A stretch of 64,000 nucleotides of DNA, taken from the NCBI RefSeq assembly GCF_029892425.1, contig NZ_JARXWB010000005.1:248001-312000 (forward strand). The letters run 5' to 3'. This document shows, piece after piece, positions 8,393 to 17,172 of the stretch. Source of the stretch: Bradyrhizobium sp. BR13661 (lineage in GTDB: Bacteria > Pseudomonadota > Alphaproteobacteria > Rhizobiales > Xanthobacteraceae). Position 1 is the first letter of the stretch, and every line of letters begins with the position of its first letter. The position numbers and the translations under genes were made by a program. A model generated the notes under the pieces. The model made no database searches. It was given only the letters and a program-made list of their open reading frames with translations, and was not told where the DNA came from.

Positions 8393-9205
8393 TCAGAAAT
8401 TGTAATTCAGCCCGGCCCGAACCAGATCGATCGTGGTACTCGACCGCGCATTGAGAAAGCTTGGCGCGAATGGCGTGCCGCCGTAGAGGCTGCCGATCAT
8501 CGGATAGTTGCTGCTGCCGAGATCGACGTGCAGATACTCGACCTTCAGGCTGAGGTTTTGCGTAAAGCGCTTTTCACCGCCGATGCCGGCCGCCCAACCG
8601 GTCGCGATGCGCGACGAGCTTCCGGCGAAGCACGACGTGAATCCATAGAACGGACCACACGCGAAGGCGTAGCCGAAATTGCCGATCGAATTCGACGCGC
8701 CGGCCGGTAGTGACACGCTGGCCGATTCACCCACGCGTCCATACGCGAAGCCGCCGGTGGCGAAGAGCAGGAGATCCGGCGAGGCGAGAAACCCGATGCG
8801 TCCGCGCACCGTGCCGACCCAGTCGATGTTCCGGCTGACATTGAACGTCGCTGGCTGCGTGCCAAACAGGCTGAGCGGCACCGAGGCGCTGGATTTCAAG
8901 CTGGTGGCCGCGATATCGGCCTCGACGCCGACCACGCCGCGGCCGGCAAACTGCCAGTCATAGCCGACCTGCCCGCCGCCGAGCCCACCATTAGCATTGA
9001 GAGAGGCCGAGACCGGTGGAACGACGGGCTGCCCGAACGACAGACTCTGCGTGAGCGCATCTCCCGGAAGTGCCGTGACGCCGCCCCGCGCCCAGCCGTA
9101 GCCTCCATTGAGGCCGGCGTAGAATCCCGTCCAGTTGATCTCGCCGGCGTCCGCGGACACACATCCACCGAGAACCAATAGCGCCGCCGCAAGGGCCTTC
9201 TTCAT
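8393..9205 (-). CDS. Outer-membrane beta-barrel protein (Omp25/RopB type)
   Basis: The 270-residue protein has a signal peptide MKKALAAALLVLGGCVSADA and an early WTGFYAGLNGGYGW motif, the standard opening of rhizobial Omp25-like small porins. Alternating aromatic strands follow and the last residues are RAGLNYNF, ending in Phe as needed for BamA recognition. AGGA lies 7 nt before the ATG at 9205. The gene is convergent with the helicase and divergent from the AraC regulator. Confidence 0.9.
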   Translation of the reverse strand: MKKALAAALLVLGGCVSADAGEINWTGFYAGLNGGYGWARGGVTALPGDALTQSLSFGQPVVPPVSASLNANGGLGGGQVGYDWQFAGRGVVGVEADIAATSLKSSASVPLSLFGTQPATFNVSRNIDWVGTVRGRIGFLASPDLLLFATGGFAYGRVGESASVSLPAGASNSIGNFGYAFACGPFYGFTSCFAGSSSRIATGWAAGIGGEKRFTQNLSLKVEYLHVDLGSSNYPMIGSLYGGTPFAPSFLNARSSTTIDLVRAGLNYNF

Positions 9206-9473
9206 ATCGCGTCCTGTCAATGTCGCACCAGCCCGCGAGCTGGCGCGCGCGGCCCGTCCGTGGATTCGAAGGCAATCCTAGAAGATGCCGCACGGAGGTC
9301 TCGGCGCTCCGCGCAGTCGACACCGCAATTCACGCAACCACGCGCAAATGTTGCCCCTGTTGCGGACGCGTCACAACGACGGGCCGGCGGCTCCTGACAT
9401 CCTGGGTGTCAGTTCGAACCGGGCTCGCGAGGCGCGCGACCAAGCTTCGGATCTTGGCGGGGGTACAATCAGT

Positions 9474-10349
9474 TTGACGACCGAACGCGCGACGCGTTTC
9501 CTGTTCAGCACGGACGATCTGCCGCCCGAGGACAGGCTTGCCATCTGGCTCGAGGACCTCGACGACTCCCATATGCGGTTCGAGATCGCACGCCGCGACG
9601 TCAGCCCAAGCGAAACGCTCGAGAACGGCAACGGCGATTTCGCGTTCAGCTGGATCACGCCATCCGGCGATCGCCTTGGCAAAGGCGGTGCGTCTCCACG
9701 CGACGCGAGCGACGGCATTTTCCTGGTCCATGGCGCGCCCGGCTCGCGTGTGATCGAGGGCCGCATCCGGCTCACCAATGTCCGGCTGGACGGCGCGCTG
9801 GTTCGCAGCAAGATTCCCGATGTCAACGAGCGCCTGTCGCATCGATTGCCTTCGGACGGCGTCGCGCTTCGCCTCCTGCAGGCCTATGTCGATACGCTCC
9901 TCGCAACTGGCATTCCAGCCGACCCGCTGCTTGCCCATGTCATCAATGACCATCTCGTCGATCTGATCGCGGCTGCCTTGCGGCCGGGCGACGACGATTC
10001 CGAGCACACCGCGGCAGGTGCAATCTCGGCGGCGCGACTTGCCGCGGCGAAGGCCGACATCCGCACCCATCTCGCCGATCCGACGCTGTCGGCGAAACAC
10101 GTCGCGCAGCGGCTGGGTCTGTCGGAACGATCGATCTATCTGCTGTTCGAGCGCAACGGTCTGAGCTTCGCCGCCTTTGTCACGGACGAACGGCTCCAGC
10201 GCGCCATGACCATGCTTGTGGAGCCCGGCAGCCGGCAGCTTCGCATCGGCGACATCGCCTTTGCCGCGGGGTTTGGCGACATCTCGACATTCAACCGGGG
10301 CTTCCGCCGCCGCTATGGGCGAACGCCGTCCAGCCTGCGACGCCCGTGA
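9474..10349 (+). CDS. AraC-family transcriptional regulator
   Basis: The C-terminal 100 residues hold two helix-turn-helix units (HVAQRLGLSERSIYLLFERNG, written here in part, and IGDIAFAAGFGDISTFNRGF) followed by FRRRYGRTPSSLR, the AraC/XylS DNA-binding signature. The N-terminal 170 residues resemble the AraC-binding-like domain that senses ligands. The start is uncertain: TTG at 9474 with GGGGG upstream is preferred because residues encoded before it look non-coding; the frame is open back to 9285. The target may be the divergent porin gene, which is inference. Confidence 0.88.
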   Translation: MTTERATRFLFSTDDLPPEDRLAIWLEDLDDSHMRFEIARRDVSPSETLENGNGDFAFSWITPSGDRLGKGGASPRDASDGIFLVHGAPGSRVIEGRIRLTNVRLDGALVRSKIPDVNERLSHRLPSDGVALRLLQAYVDTLLATGIPADPLLAHVINDHLVDLIAAALRPGDDDSEHTAAGAISAARLAAAKADIRTHLADPTLSAKHVAQRLGLSERSIYLLFERNGLSFAAFVTDERLQRAMTMLVEPGSRQLRIGDIAFAAGFGDISTFNRGFRRRYGRTPSSLRRP

Positions 10350-10481
10350 TCCGATCAACGGCCGCGCCTAGGGCCGCACGTCCCGGATTGAAAACGGAAA
10401 CCGAGCATTTCCGGAATGCCACCTTGTGGGCAGGCTGCGGTCCATTAAATCTGGCCGATCCTCCCCGCAGAGACCTGATCG

Positions 10482-11513
10482 ATGACCGCACCGCTCGAAT
10501 TCGGACTGGATACCTTTGGCGACGTCACCAAGGACGCCGCCGGCAACATGCTTCCGCATGCGCAGGTGATCCGCAATGTCGTCGACGAGGCGGTGCTGGC
10601 CGACGAGCTCGGGCTCGACTTCATCGGGCTCGGCGAGCACCACCGGTCTGATTTCGCGATCTCCTCGCCAGAAACCGTGCTGGCTGCGATCGCATCGCGC
10701 ACCAAGCGCATCCATCTCGGCTCGGCGGTGACGGTGCTGAGCTCGGACGATCCCATCCGCGTGTTCCAGCGCTTTGCGACGCTGGATGCACTCTCCAACG
10801 GACGTGCCGAGGTGATTCTCGGCCGCGGCTCGTTCACCGAATCCTTTCCGCTGTTCGGCTTCGACCTGCGCAAATACGAGGAGCTGTTCGAGGAAAAACT
10901 CGATCTGTTCGCCGCGCTGCTGTCGCAGAAGCCGGTGACGTGGCAGGGCAAGCTGCGTCCGCCGCTGAAGGAGCAGCTGGTCTATCCGCCGGTCGAGAAC
11001 GGCCAGCTCAAAACCTGGATCGGCGTCGGCGGCAGTCCGCAATCGGTGGTGCGGGCCGCGCACTACGATCTGCCCTTGATGCTCGCCATCATCGGCGGCG
11101 ATCCCGAGCGCTTTGCGCCTTACGTCGACCTCTATCACCGCGCGTTCAAGGAATTCGGCCGCCCTGCGCAGCCGATCGGGGTGCATTCGCCTGGCTATGT
11201 CGCCGAAACGGATGAGCAGGCGCGCGAAGAGCTCTGGCTCGACTACAAGGCGATGCGCGACCGCATCGGCCGCGAGCGCGGCTGGCCGCCGATGGGCCGC
11301 GACGAATTCGTCAGCGAGGCCGAGCACGGCTCGCTCTATGTCGGCTCGCCGGAGACGGTGGCGCGCAAGATCGCCAAGACCGCGAAGACGCTCGGCATCG
11401 CGCGGTTTCAGCTGAAATATTCGGCGGGACCGTTGCCGCACGAGAAGCTGATGAACAGCATCGAGCTTTACGGGCGTAAGGTGGTGCCGATGGTGCGGGA
11501 GCTGCTTCGGTAA
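10482..11513 (+). CDS. LLM-class flavin-dependent oxidoreductase
   Basis: The 343-residue protein is a luciferase-like monooxygenase with a TIM-barrel fold. The GLGEHH motif is near residue 50, followed by SPETVLAAIASRTKRIHLGSAV, the usual second and third strands of this family. It has the length of single-subunit members that use reduced flavin from a separate reductase. It starts at ATG 10482. It stands alone between the AraC gene and the caspase gene, so the substrate cannot be inferred. Confidence 0.92.
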   Translation: MTAPLEFGLDTFGDVTKDAAGNMLPHAQVIRNVVDEAVLADELGLDFIGLGEHHRSDFAISSPETVLAAIASRTKRIHLGSAVTVLSSDDPIRVFQRFATLDALSNGRAEVILGRGSFTESFPLFGFDLRKYEELFEEKLDLFAALLSQKPVTWQGKLRPPLKEQLVYPPVENGQLKTWIGVGGSPQSVVRAAHYDLPLMLAIIGGDPERFAPYVDLYHRAFKEFGRPAQPIGVHSPGYVAETDEQAREELWLDYKAMRDRIGRERGWPPMGRDEFVSEAEHGSLYVGSPETVARKIAKTAKTLGIARFQLKYSAGPLPHEKLMNSIELYGRKVVPMVRELLR

Positions 11514-11633
11514 CGTGGCGCTGCTTCTTCTATCATCCAGGAGCGACAGATTCCGGCGCTGGCTGTGAGCGGGATCACAGAGCATGATCCGAAACGGTGT
11601 TCTCTATCGTCATTTGCGGTTATGCTGGAAGGC

Positions 11634-13865
11634 ATGATGCGTTTCGTCTCGGCAATCTTCCTGGTCGTTTGTGCTGTCTGCCTGTTCTGCGAACCCGCCT
11701 TTGCAGACCGGCGGATTGCGCTGGTGATTGGCAATTCCGCCTACGAGCGGGTGCCGCAGCTGCCCAATCCGGCAAACGACGCCACCGCCATGGCGGAGAT
11801 GTTCAAGAAGGCCGGCTTCGATACGGTCGCGCTCAAGCTCGACGTCAAGGCGGTCGACATGCGCCGCAGCTTGCGCGATTTCTCCGAAGCCGTGCGCGAT
11901 GCCGATCTCGCCATCATCTATTACGCCGGCCATGGCCTCGAAATCGACGGCAACAACTACCTCGTCCCCGTCGACGCGATCCTCGAACGCGATATCGATG
12001 CCTATGACGAGGCGATTCCGCTCGATCGGCTGCTGGCGGTGGTCGAGCCCGCGAAGCGGCTGCGGATGGTCATCCTCGATGCCTGCCGTGACAATCCGTT
12101 CTCCAAACGGATGAAGCGGCCCGTGGCCTCACGCTCGCTCCAGCGTGGATTGGTGATGGTCGAGCCAAACAGTCCGAATACGCTGGTCGCCTTCGCGGCC
12201 AAGGCCGGGTCGACCGCCGACGATGGCGACACCGCGAACAGCCCGTTCACGACGGCCCTGGTCAAGCATCTGCCGGTTCCCGGCCTCGACGTCCGGAAAG
12301 CCTTTGGTTTCGTCCGCGATGACGTCTTGAAGGTGACGAACTACAGGCAAGAGCCGTTCATCTACGGCTCGCTCGGCGGCGATGACGTGGCTCTTGTGCC
12401 GCTGCCGGCCGCTCCGAAAATCGATCCGGCCGCAGTCGTGCGTGACGACTACCAGCTCACCTCGCAGATCAACGTCGTCGCAGCCTGGGATTCCTTCCTC
12501 GCCAAATATCCCAATGGCTTCTACAGCGACCTCGCTCGCGCGCAGCGCGACAAGCTGATCGCGGCAAACGATGCCGAGCAGGCGCGCCTTGCGGCGGAAA
12601 GAAAGGCCCTCGACCAGGCCAAGGCGACCGAGGACGCACGGATCGCGGCGTCAAAGATCAAGGCCGCAGAAGAGGCAAGAGCCGCGAAAGCGGCTGAGGA
12701 ATCGAGAGCCGCGAAGGCGGCTGAAGAAGCGAGAGCCGCTAGAGCGGAACAGGCCAAGGCCGCCAAGGCCGCAGAAGAAGCCAAAGCTGCGAAAGCGGCG
12801 GAAGATTTCAGACTTGCGGAAGCGGCGCGGGCAAAAGCTGCGCAGAGCCAGCAACTGGCTGCGATCCTGCCCGGCGATCCCAGAGCCGCTCCAGGCGCCG
12901 GCAACGTTGCGCCGCGCCCACAAGGCGGCTGCGCGACGACGGAGCCGCAGGCCGTCTCGCTACCGCTTGACGCGGCGAGGTCGCTGTCGCTTCCGGAGGA
13001 ATGCGGCCTGAAGCCGAAGCAGAGTTTCAGGGAGTGCCAGAATTGCCCGGAGATGGTGGTGATCCCATCAGGTGAATTCATGATGGGCTCGCCCGCCAGC
13101 GAGATCAGCAACGGCCTCGCGGCCGCCAATGAAGCGCCGCAACACAAGGTGATGGTCAAGGAGACGATCGCCATCGGCCGCTTCGAGGTGACGCGCGATC
13201 AGTTCGCCGCTTTCGTCACAGCCAGCGGCTACACGCCCGGCAGCCGGTGCTTCACGTTCGAACAGAATTTGCCCAGGGAGCGCGAAGGCCGCTCATATCT
13301 CGTGCCCGGCTACGCACAGGACGGCAACCATCCCGCCGTTTGCGTCAGCTGGAACGACGCCCAGGCCTATGTCGACTGGCTGTCGAGAACGACGGGCAAG
13401 CCGTACCGGTTGCTGTCGGAGGCCGAATTCGAATATGCGGCGCGCGCCGGCAGCACCCAGCCCTATGCATTCACCGACAATCCCGCCGATCTGTGCCGCT
13501 ATGTGAACGGCGCCGATCAATCGGCGAGGAATGCGGGCCTGCCGGAGGATGCTCCCTACATGCCCTGCAGCGATGGCTATCCCTTCACCGCACCGGTCGG
13601 CGCGCTCAAGGCCAACGCCTTCGGCCTCTCCGATCTGATCGGCAATGTCTGGGAATGGACCGCCGACTGCTTCACCGACGACTATCGCAATACCGGCGCC
13701 GACAGCGCAGCGCGTTCACAAGGGAGCTGCGAGGCGCGGACGGTGCGTGGCGGCGACTGGTTCTCGGCAGCGGCGTCGCTGCGACCTGCCATACGCGCCA
13801 AGGCCGGCCCTGATGCGCATCACGACGATATCGGCTTCCGGGTGGCGCGCACGCTCGCGCATTGA
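11634..13865 (+). CDS. Exported caspase-like (C14) protease fused to an FGE-like domain
   Basis: The 743-residue protein has a signal peptide cut near PAFA-DRR (residue 24). A caspase p20-like domain follows with catalytic His in YYAGHG (His100) and Cys in LDACRDNP (Cys151). Residues of about 320-405 are an Ala/Lys/Glu-rich helix with repeated AAEEARAAK-type units. Residues 472-740 form a formylglycine-generating-enzyme-like domain (VVIPSGEFMMGSP, GNVWEWTADC, TVRGGDW, GFRVAR). The paired active-site cysteines of true FGE are absent near RGGDW, so this domain is more likely a binding module. The start follows GGAAGG; the frame is open to 11565. Confidence 0.92.
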   Translation: MMRFVSAIFLVVCAVCLFCEPAFADRRIALVIGNSAYERVPQLPNPANDATAMAEMFKKAGFDTVALKLDVKAVDMRRSLRDFSEAVRDADLAIIYYAGHGLEIDGNNYLVPVDAILERDIDAYDEAIPLDRLLAVVEPAKRLRMVILDACRDNPFSKRMKRPVASRSLQRGLVMVEPNSPNTLVAFAAKAGSTADDGDTANSPFTTALVKHLPVPGLDVRKAFGFVRDDVLKVTNYRQEPFIYGSLGGDDVALVPLPAAPKIDPAAVVRDDYQLTSQINVVAAWDSFLAKYPNGFYSDLARAQRDKLIAANDAEQARLAAERKALDQAKATEDARIAASKIKAAEEARAAKAAEESRAAKAAEEARAARAEQAKAAKAAEEAKAAKAAEDFRLAEAARAKAAQSQQLAAILPGDPRAAPGAGNVAPRPQGGCATTEPQAVSLPLDAARSLSLPEECGLKPKQSFRECQNCPEMVVIPSGEFMMGSPASEISNGLAAANEAPQHKVMVKETIAIGRFEVTRDQFAAFVTASGYTPGSRCFTFEQNLPREREGRSYLVPGYAQDGNHPAVCVSWNDAQAYVDWLSRTTGKPYRLLSEAEFEYAARAGSTQPYAFTDNPADLCRYVNGADQSARNAGLPEDAPYMPCSDGYPFTAPVGALKANAFGLSDLIGNVWEWTADCFTDDYRNTGADSAARSQGSCEARTVRGGDWFSAAASLRPAIRAKAGPDAHHDDIGFRVARTLAH

Positions 13866-13879
13866 CGCTTCGAACGAAA

Positions 13880-13909
13880 ATCCCGGCTCCAATTCGTTGG
13901 AGCCGGGAT
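13880..13909 (-). terminator. Terminator of the OmpA-domain gene
   Basis: A perfect 13-bp stem (ATCCCGGCTCCAA with TTGGAGCCGGGAT) closes a 4-nt loop. Read on the minus strand it is followed by TTTTCG, which suits the gene ending at 13933. The loop is TTCG on the plus strand. It also separates the convergent caspase gene. Confidence 0.8.
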
Positions 13910-13932
13910 CAAAGATGTGAAGCCGTTTCAGA

Positions 13933-15183
13933 TCAGGTCGATCGGCCGCCGGGCGCGCCGCCACACGGCGAGACCTTGAATTCGACGCGGCGATCGAGCA
14001 CGTCGCTGGCATCGTCCCTGCCCGTGCCCACGATCATCTCGCGCGAACCCTTGCCGCTCGCGACAAGCCGTCCCCGCAGCGACTTCTCGTTGTCCTCGAG
14101 ACGGTCCTTGATGTAGTCCGCACGCAGCACCGACAGGCGGTCGTTCACCGCCGGCAGGCCGGTCGCGCTGGTATGGCCGACCACTTCGAGGCAACCCTGC
14201 TTGGCGGCGGTGCGCTCCGCGATCTTCTCGAGCCAGGCGTCGTAAGGCGCACGCAAATTGCGATCGCTGACGAACAGGGTTGAGCCCGGCTTGAACAGGA
14301 ATTTCACCGCAAGTTTGTCGCTCGACAGACCGTAGTCGACCACCTTGCCGAAGGCATCCATCGCGGCGCGGGTGCGACGGAGCTTGGCGTTGGCGAGATA
14401 GATGCCGTTGAACACGCGAAGCTGCTGGCCGCCCGGCGTCTTCGCAGCGCTCTGATACGCATCGAGCGCATCGCGATAACGTCCTGCGTCGTAAGCTTCG
14501 ATGCCGTCATTGACCAGCGAGGCCACCACGATGCGGTCGGCATAGGCCTGATCGACGGTGTCGCCAACCTTGGTGCCCTGGCAGGTCTTGATGTAGCTGT
14601 CGGTCGATGCATCCTTGGCGAAAACCGGACTGTCGTTGAAGAAAGCGGCGGGCGTCGGGTCGATGCCTTCGGGCAGTGCGCGCGCGACGCCCTTGGAGAT
14701 GATCGTCTTGGTCTTCATGTCGGCGAGCGCGAGGCAGATGCGGTAGGCATCCTTCGCTCCGCCCGCGACGCCGGCATTGTTGACGGCGGTGAACGTGCCG
14801 ATCAGCACGACGGGTGCCTTGGAGACGACGTCCGAGGAGAAACGCGCGACTTCAAAGCGCGGATAGCTGCTCTTGACGAGATCGGTGATGCGCTTCTCTT
14901 CCAGATGCGTCGCCTTGGATTGCGCACCGGTCACACCGTCGATCAAGGGATCGATCACCAGCGTTACCTTGTCCGGGGCGCCATTGAGATTGGCCTTGGA
15001 GAAGAGATCGTTGGCTGCCTTCAGCAGCGCGGCGTCCAAGGGAACCGGCGTCGGTGGCGGCGGCGGGCTTGCGGCCGGCGGAGGCGCCTGGGCTGGCGCA
15101 GGCGTCTGCGCCTGGGCGAGGCCGGGCACAGTGCTGCAGATCACACACAACATCAATCCGAGCGAACCGCGGGACATTTTCAT
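13933..15183 (-). CDS. Exported OmpA-domain protein
   Basis: The 416-residue protein has a signal peptide ending GLAQAQ and a Pro/Ala-rich linker. A central domain of unknown fold follows, and a C-terminal OmpA-like peptidoglycan-binding region contains VVGHTSATG, NDRLSVLRADYIKDRL and DRRVEFKV. Part of the middle (about residues 235-300) resembles a short tetratricopeptide stretch. It is probably periplasmic or outer-membrane anchored and bound to the cell wall. GGGAGG lies 8 nt before the ATG at 15183, which decides the start over the frame beginning at 15198. Confidence 0.85.
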   Translation of the reverse strand: MKMSRGSLGLMLCVICSTVPGLAQAQTPAPAQAPPPAASPPPPPTPVPLDAALLKAANDLFSKANLNGAPDKVTLVIDPLIDGVTGAQSKATHLEEKRITDLVKSSYPRFEVARFSSDVVSKAPVVLIGTFTAVNNAGVAGGAKDAYRICLALADMKTKTIISKGVARALPEGIDPTPAAFFNDSPVFAKDASTDSYIKTCQGTKVGDTVDQAYADRIVVASLVNDGIEAYDAGRYRDALDAYQSAAKTPGGQQLRVFNGIYLANAKLRRTRAAMDAFGKVVDYGLSSDKLAVKFLFKPGSTLFVSDRNLRAPYDAWLEKIAERTAAKQGCLEVVGHTSATGLPAVNDRLSVLRADYIKDRLEDNEKSLRGRLVASGKGSREMIVGTGRDDASDVLDRRVEFKVSPCGGAPGGRST

Positions 15184-15501
15184 CGTTGAGCCTCCCATTG
15201 CAAATGCCTGCTTGTAGCAACGATATTTGACGATTGAAGGTGATCTACTTCACTGTTTCCTCGCACACGCGATCAGGATCGTGATGCGCGGCGCAGAGAA
15301 GGAAGATCGTGCGGCGGCTCGAGTTTCTGCTTGGCCTCGGCCGCACCAAGGCTTGATGTGTATCAATGCTCGTTGCCTGACGACGGTTAGCGTTGAGGTA
15401 CAGTTTCTCTGGACAGATGCAATCAAAAACCCGGATGAGGCCACTCAGCCGTCGGTATGTCGTTCACAACTCACGTGCCGGCCCCACATAGGAGCGTTCG
15501 C
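15184..15501. other. Intergenic region with a FixK/FNR box
   Basis: This 318-bp divergent gap lies between the OmpA-domain gene and the small secreted protein gene. I find no convincing gene. It holds the palindrome at 15353-15366 described separately. Confidence 0.6.
15353..15366. promoter_or_regulatory. FixK/FNR-type box
   Basis: TTGATGTGTATCAA is a perfect match to the TTGAT-N4-ATCAA palindrome bound by FNR/FixK2-type regulators, which activate genes under low oxygen. It lies 136 nt upstream of the gene starting at 15502. With the usual placement around -41 the transcript would start near 15400. Function is inferred from the motif only. Confidence 0.65.
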
Positions 15502-15870
15502 ATGGTCAACCTCCGTCTGATCACGTCCATCTGCGCGGCAGCGTTTCTGCTGACGTCCCACGCGCCGCTTGCGCAAGCAGGTCAAGTCAAGATGTCCTGT
15601 TTCGTACTTCCGCCGTACGAGGGGACCTTGAAGTTCCTCAACGAGGGTCCCGGAACCGCTCCGGCCAACTCGATCTGGCAATGGTCATTCGGATTCCCGG
15701 GCCCGGCCACCGGCTATTGTAGGCTCGGCAAGCCGCTTCCGCCGCATGGTTCGGTCGTGGTTTCGACGGGACACATCACCAGCCTCATCTCGACGTGCGA
15801 GGTGAAGCGGGTCTATCTGCTGCCCAAGAAACCGTTTCCCGTCATACCGATTTGCGGCGGGAAGCCATAG
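15502..15870 (+). CDS. Small secreted hypothetical protein
   Basis: The 122-residue protein has a clear signal peptide (LITSICAAAFLLTSHAPLAQA). The mature part is about 97 residues with four cysteines, rich in Pro and Gly, which suggests a small disulphide-bonded periplasmic domain. AGGAG precedes the ATG at 15502. No family is recognised. A FixK/FNR box upstream suggests induction at low oxygen. Confidence 0.75.
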   Translation: MVNLRLITSICAAAFLLTSHAPLAQAGQVKMSCFVLPPYEGTLKFLNEGPGTAPANSIWQWSFGFPGPATGYCRLGKPLPPHGSVVVSTGHITSLISTCEVKRVYLLPKKPFPVIPICGGKP

Positions 15871-15917
15871 GGCAGTCACGCGGCGTGTCCGCCTACGCCC
15901 TGCGGGCTACGGCGCGA

Positions 15918-15993
15918 CAGCCTTCGCTCACTTCGCGCCATGGAGATCTTGGCTGGCTTGCCGAGCCGAAGCTCGCGAAGCGAGCGAAGGCTG
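15918..15993. repeat. Inverted repeat abutting the tRNA-Tyr 3' end
   Basis: CAGCCTTCGCTCACTTCGCG (15918-15937) is matched in inverted orientation by CGCGAAGCGAGCGAAGGCTG (15974-15993), with 19 of 20 positions complementary. The right arm touches the encoded CCA of tRNA-Tyr. It can form a long hairpin in the tRNA trailer and resembles the short palindromic elements scattered in Bradyrhizobium intergenic DNA. Confidence 0.7.
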
Positions 15994-16077
15994 GTGGGGG
16001 AGGCAGGACTCGAACCTGCGAAGCCATAAGGCGGCTGATTTACAGTCAGCTCCCTTTGCCACTCGGGACACTCCCCC
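15992..16077 (-). tRNA. tRNA-Tyr (anticodon GTA), CCA encoded
   Basis: On the minus strand the gene begins GGGGGAGTGTCCCGAGTGGC. It has anticodon loop CTGTAAA (anticodon GTA), a long variable arm typical of bacterial tRNA-Tyr, a T-arm GGTTCGAGTCC, and acceptor end CTCCCCC-A-CCA with CCA encoded. Length is 86 nt. Confidence 0.96.
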
Positions 16078-16284
16078 GCTCGACGGCAGCACAATCGGGC
16101 CGGACCTTGCCGGCGGACCGAAGACGGCCATGGAACGTGAAGGCCGCGACAGCCCGGATGGGGGCGCGACCGGGCGCGTTTATGGGCGAAGGGGTGGGGC
16201 AAAGTCAACCGAGGCGAACAGCTAAAATCGTCCCCGAACCCACCCAAATTGCCATATTCGGGGACCCGTGACACAAGCGAGCCC

Positions 16285-17118
16285 ATGAAGGATCGAAAAT
16301 TCGTCCCCAAGGGCCCCCGCGGCGGGTCTAAGCCTTTCAACAGACCGGGAAAATCGGCCGGCCGGCCGGCCTGGCGCGAGCGCGATTCGCACCCCGACGG
16401 GCCGGTCATCCTCTATGGCTGGCACACCGTCACCATGGCGCTGGCCAACCCGCAGCGCCGGATCCGCAAACTGACGCTGACCGAGAACGCCGCGCGGCGC
16501 CTGGCGGACGAAAACATCCAGACCCGGATCGCGCCCGAGATCGTCCGGCCGCATGACATCGACCGCCTGCTCTCGCCCGACGCCGTGCATCAGGGCCTGC
16601 TCGCCGAGGCTGATCCCCTGCCCTCGCCCGACATCGAGACCTTGAGCCAGGAAGGCATAGTGCTGGTGCTCGACCAGATCACGGACCCGCACAATGTCGG
16701 CGCCATCCTGCGCTCGGCCGCGGCCTTTGCTGTGAAGGCGATCGTCACCACCGCACGTCACAGCCCCGAAGCAACAGGCGTGCTTGCCAAGGCCGCCTCC
16801 GGCGCGCTGGAGCTGGTGCCCATGATCACAGTGCAAAACCTCGCGCGTGCGCTGAACGAATTGAACGACCGCGGCTTCCAGACGGTCGGCCTCGATAGCG
16901 AAGGCACCGAAGACCTCTCTGATGTCACACTGCGCGAGCCGCTCGCGCTGGTGCTCGGCGCCGAGGGCAAAGGCTTGCGGCAATTGACGCGCGAGACTTG
17001 CAGCATCGTCGCGCGGCTCGACATGCCCGGCGAGATCAAGAGCCTCAACGTCTCGAACGCGGCCGTGCTCTCGCTCTATGTCGGCGCGAGCCGGCTTGGG
17101 CTGATGAAGCGAAAATAA
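16285..17118 (+). CDS. rlmB: 23S rRNA 2'-O-ribose methyltransferase, TrmH/RlmB family
   Basis: The 277-residue protein has a basic N-terminal extension (residues 1-40), a substrate-binding domain, and a SPOUT methyltransferase domain. Motif 1 is DQITDPHNVGAILRSAAAF near residue 128. The knot motifs are LVLGAEGKGLRQLTR and MPGEIKSLNVSNAAVLSLY. RlmB methylates G2251 of 23S rRNA using S-adenosylmethionine; other TrmH members act on tRNA, so the exact site is not certain. ATG 16285 begins MKDRKFVPKGP. It lies divergent from tRNA-Tyr. Confidence 0.88.
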   Translation: MKDRKFVPKGPRGGSKPFNRPGKSAGRPAWRERDSHPDGPVILYGWHTVTMALANPQRRIRKLTLTENAARRLADENIQTRIAPEIVRPHDIDRLLSPDAVHQGLLAEADPLPSPDIETLSQEGIVLVLDQITDPHNVGAILRSAAAFAVKAIVTTARHSPEATGVLAKAASGALELVPMITVQNLARALNELNDRGFQTVGLDSEGTEDLSDVTLREPLALVLGAEGKGLRQLTRETCSIVARLDMPGEIKSLNVSNAAVLSLYVGASRLGLMKRK

Positions 17119-17122
17119 AACA

Positions 17123-17150
17123 AAACGCCCGGCGGTAACGCCGGGCGTTT
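17123..17150. terminator. Bidirectional terminator
   Basis: AAACGCCCGGCG pairs with CGCCGGGCGTTT around a GTAA tetraloop. The stem ends in A/T tracts on both sides, so it can end rlmB on the plus strand and the Gly/Tyr-rich gene on the minus strand. Confidence 0.88.
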
Positions 17151-17172
17151 GATTGACTCAACCGATCAGAGA

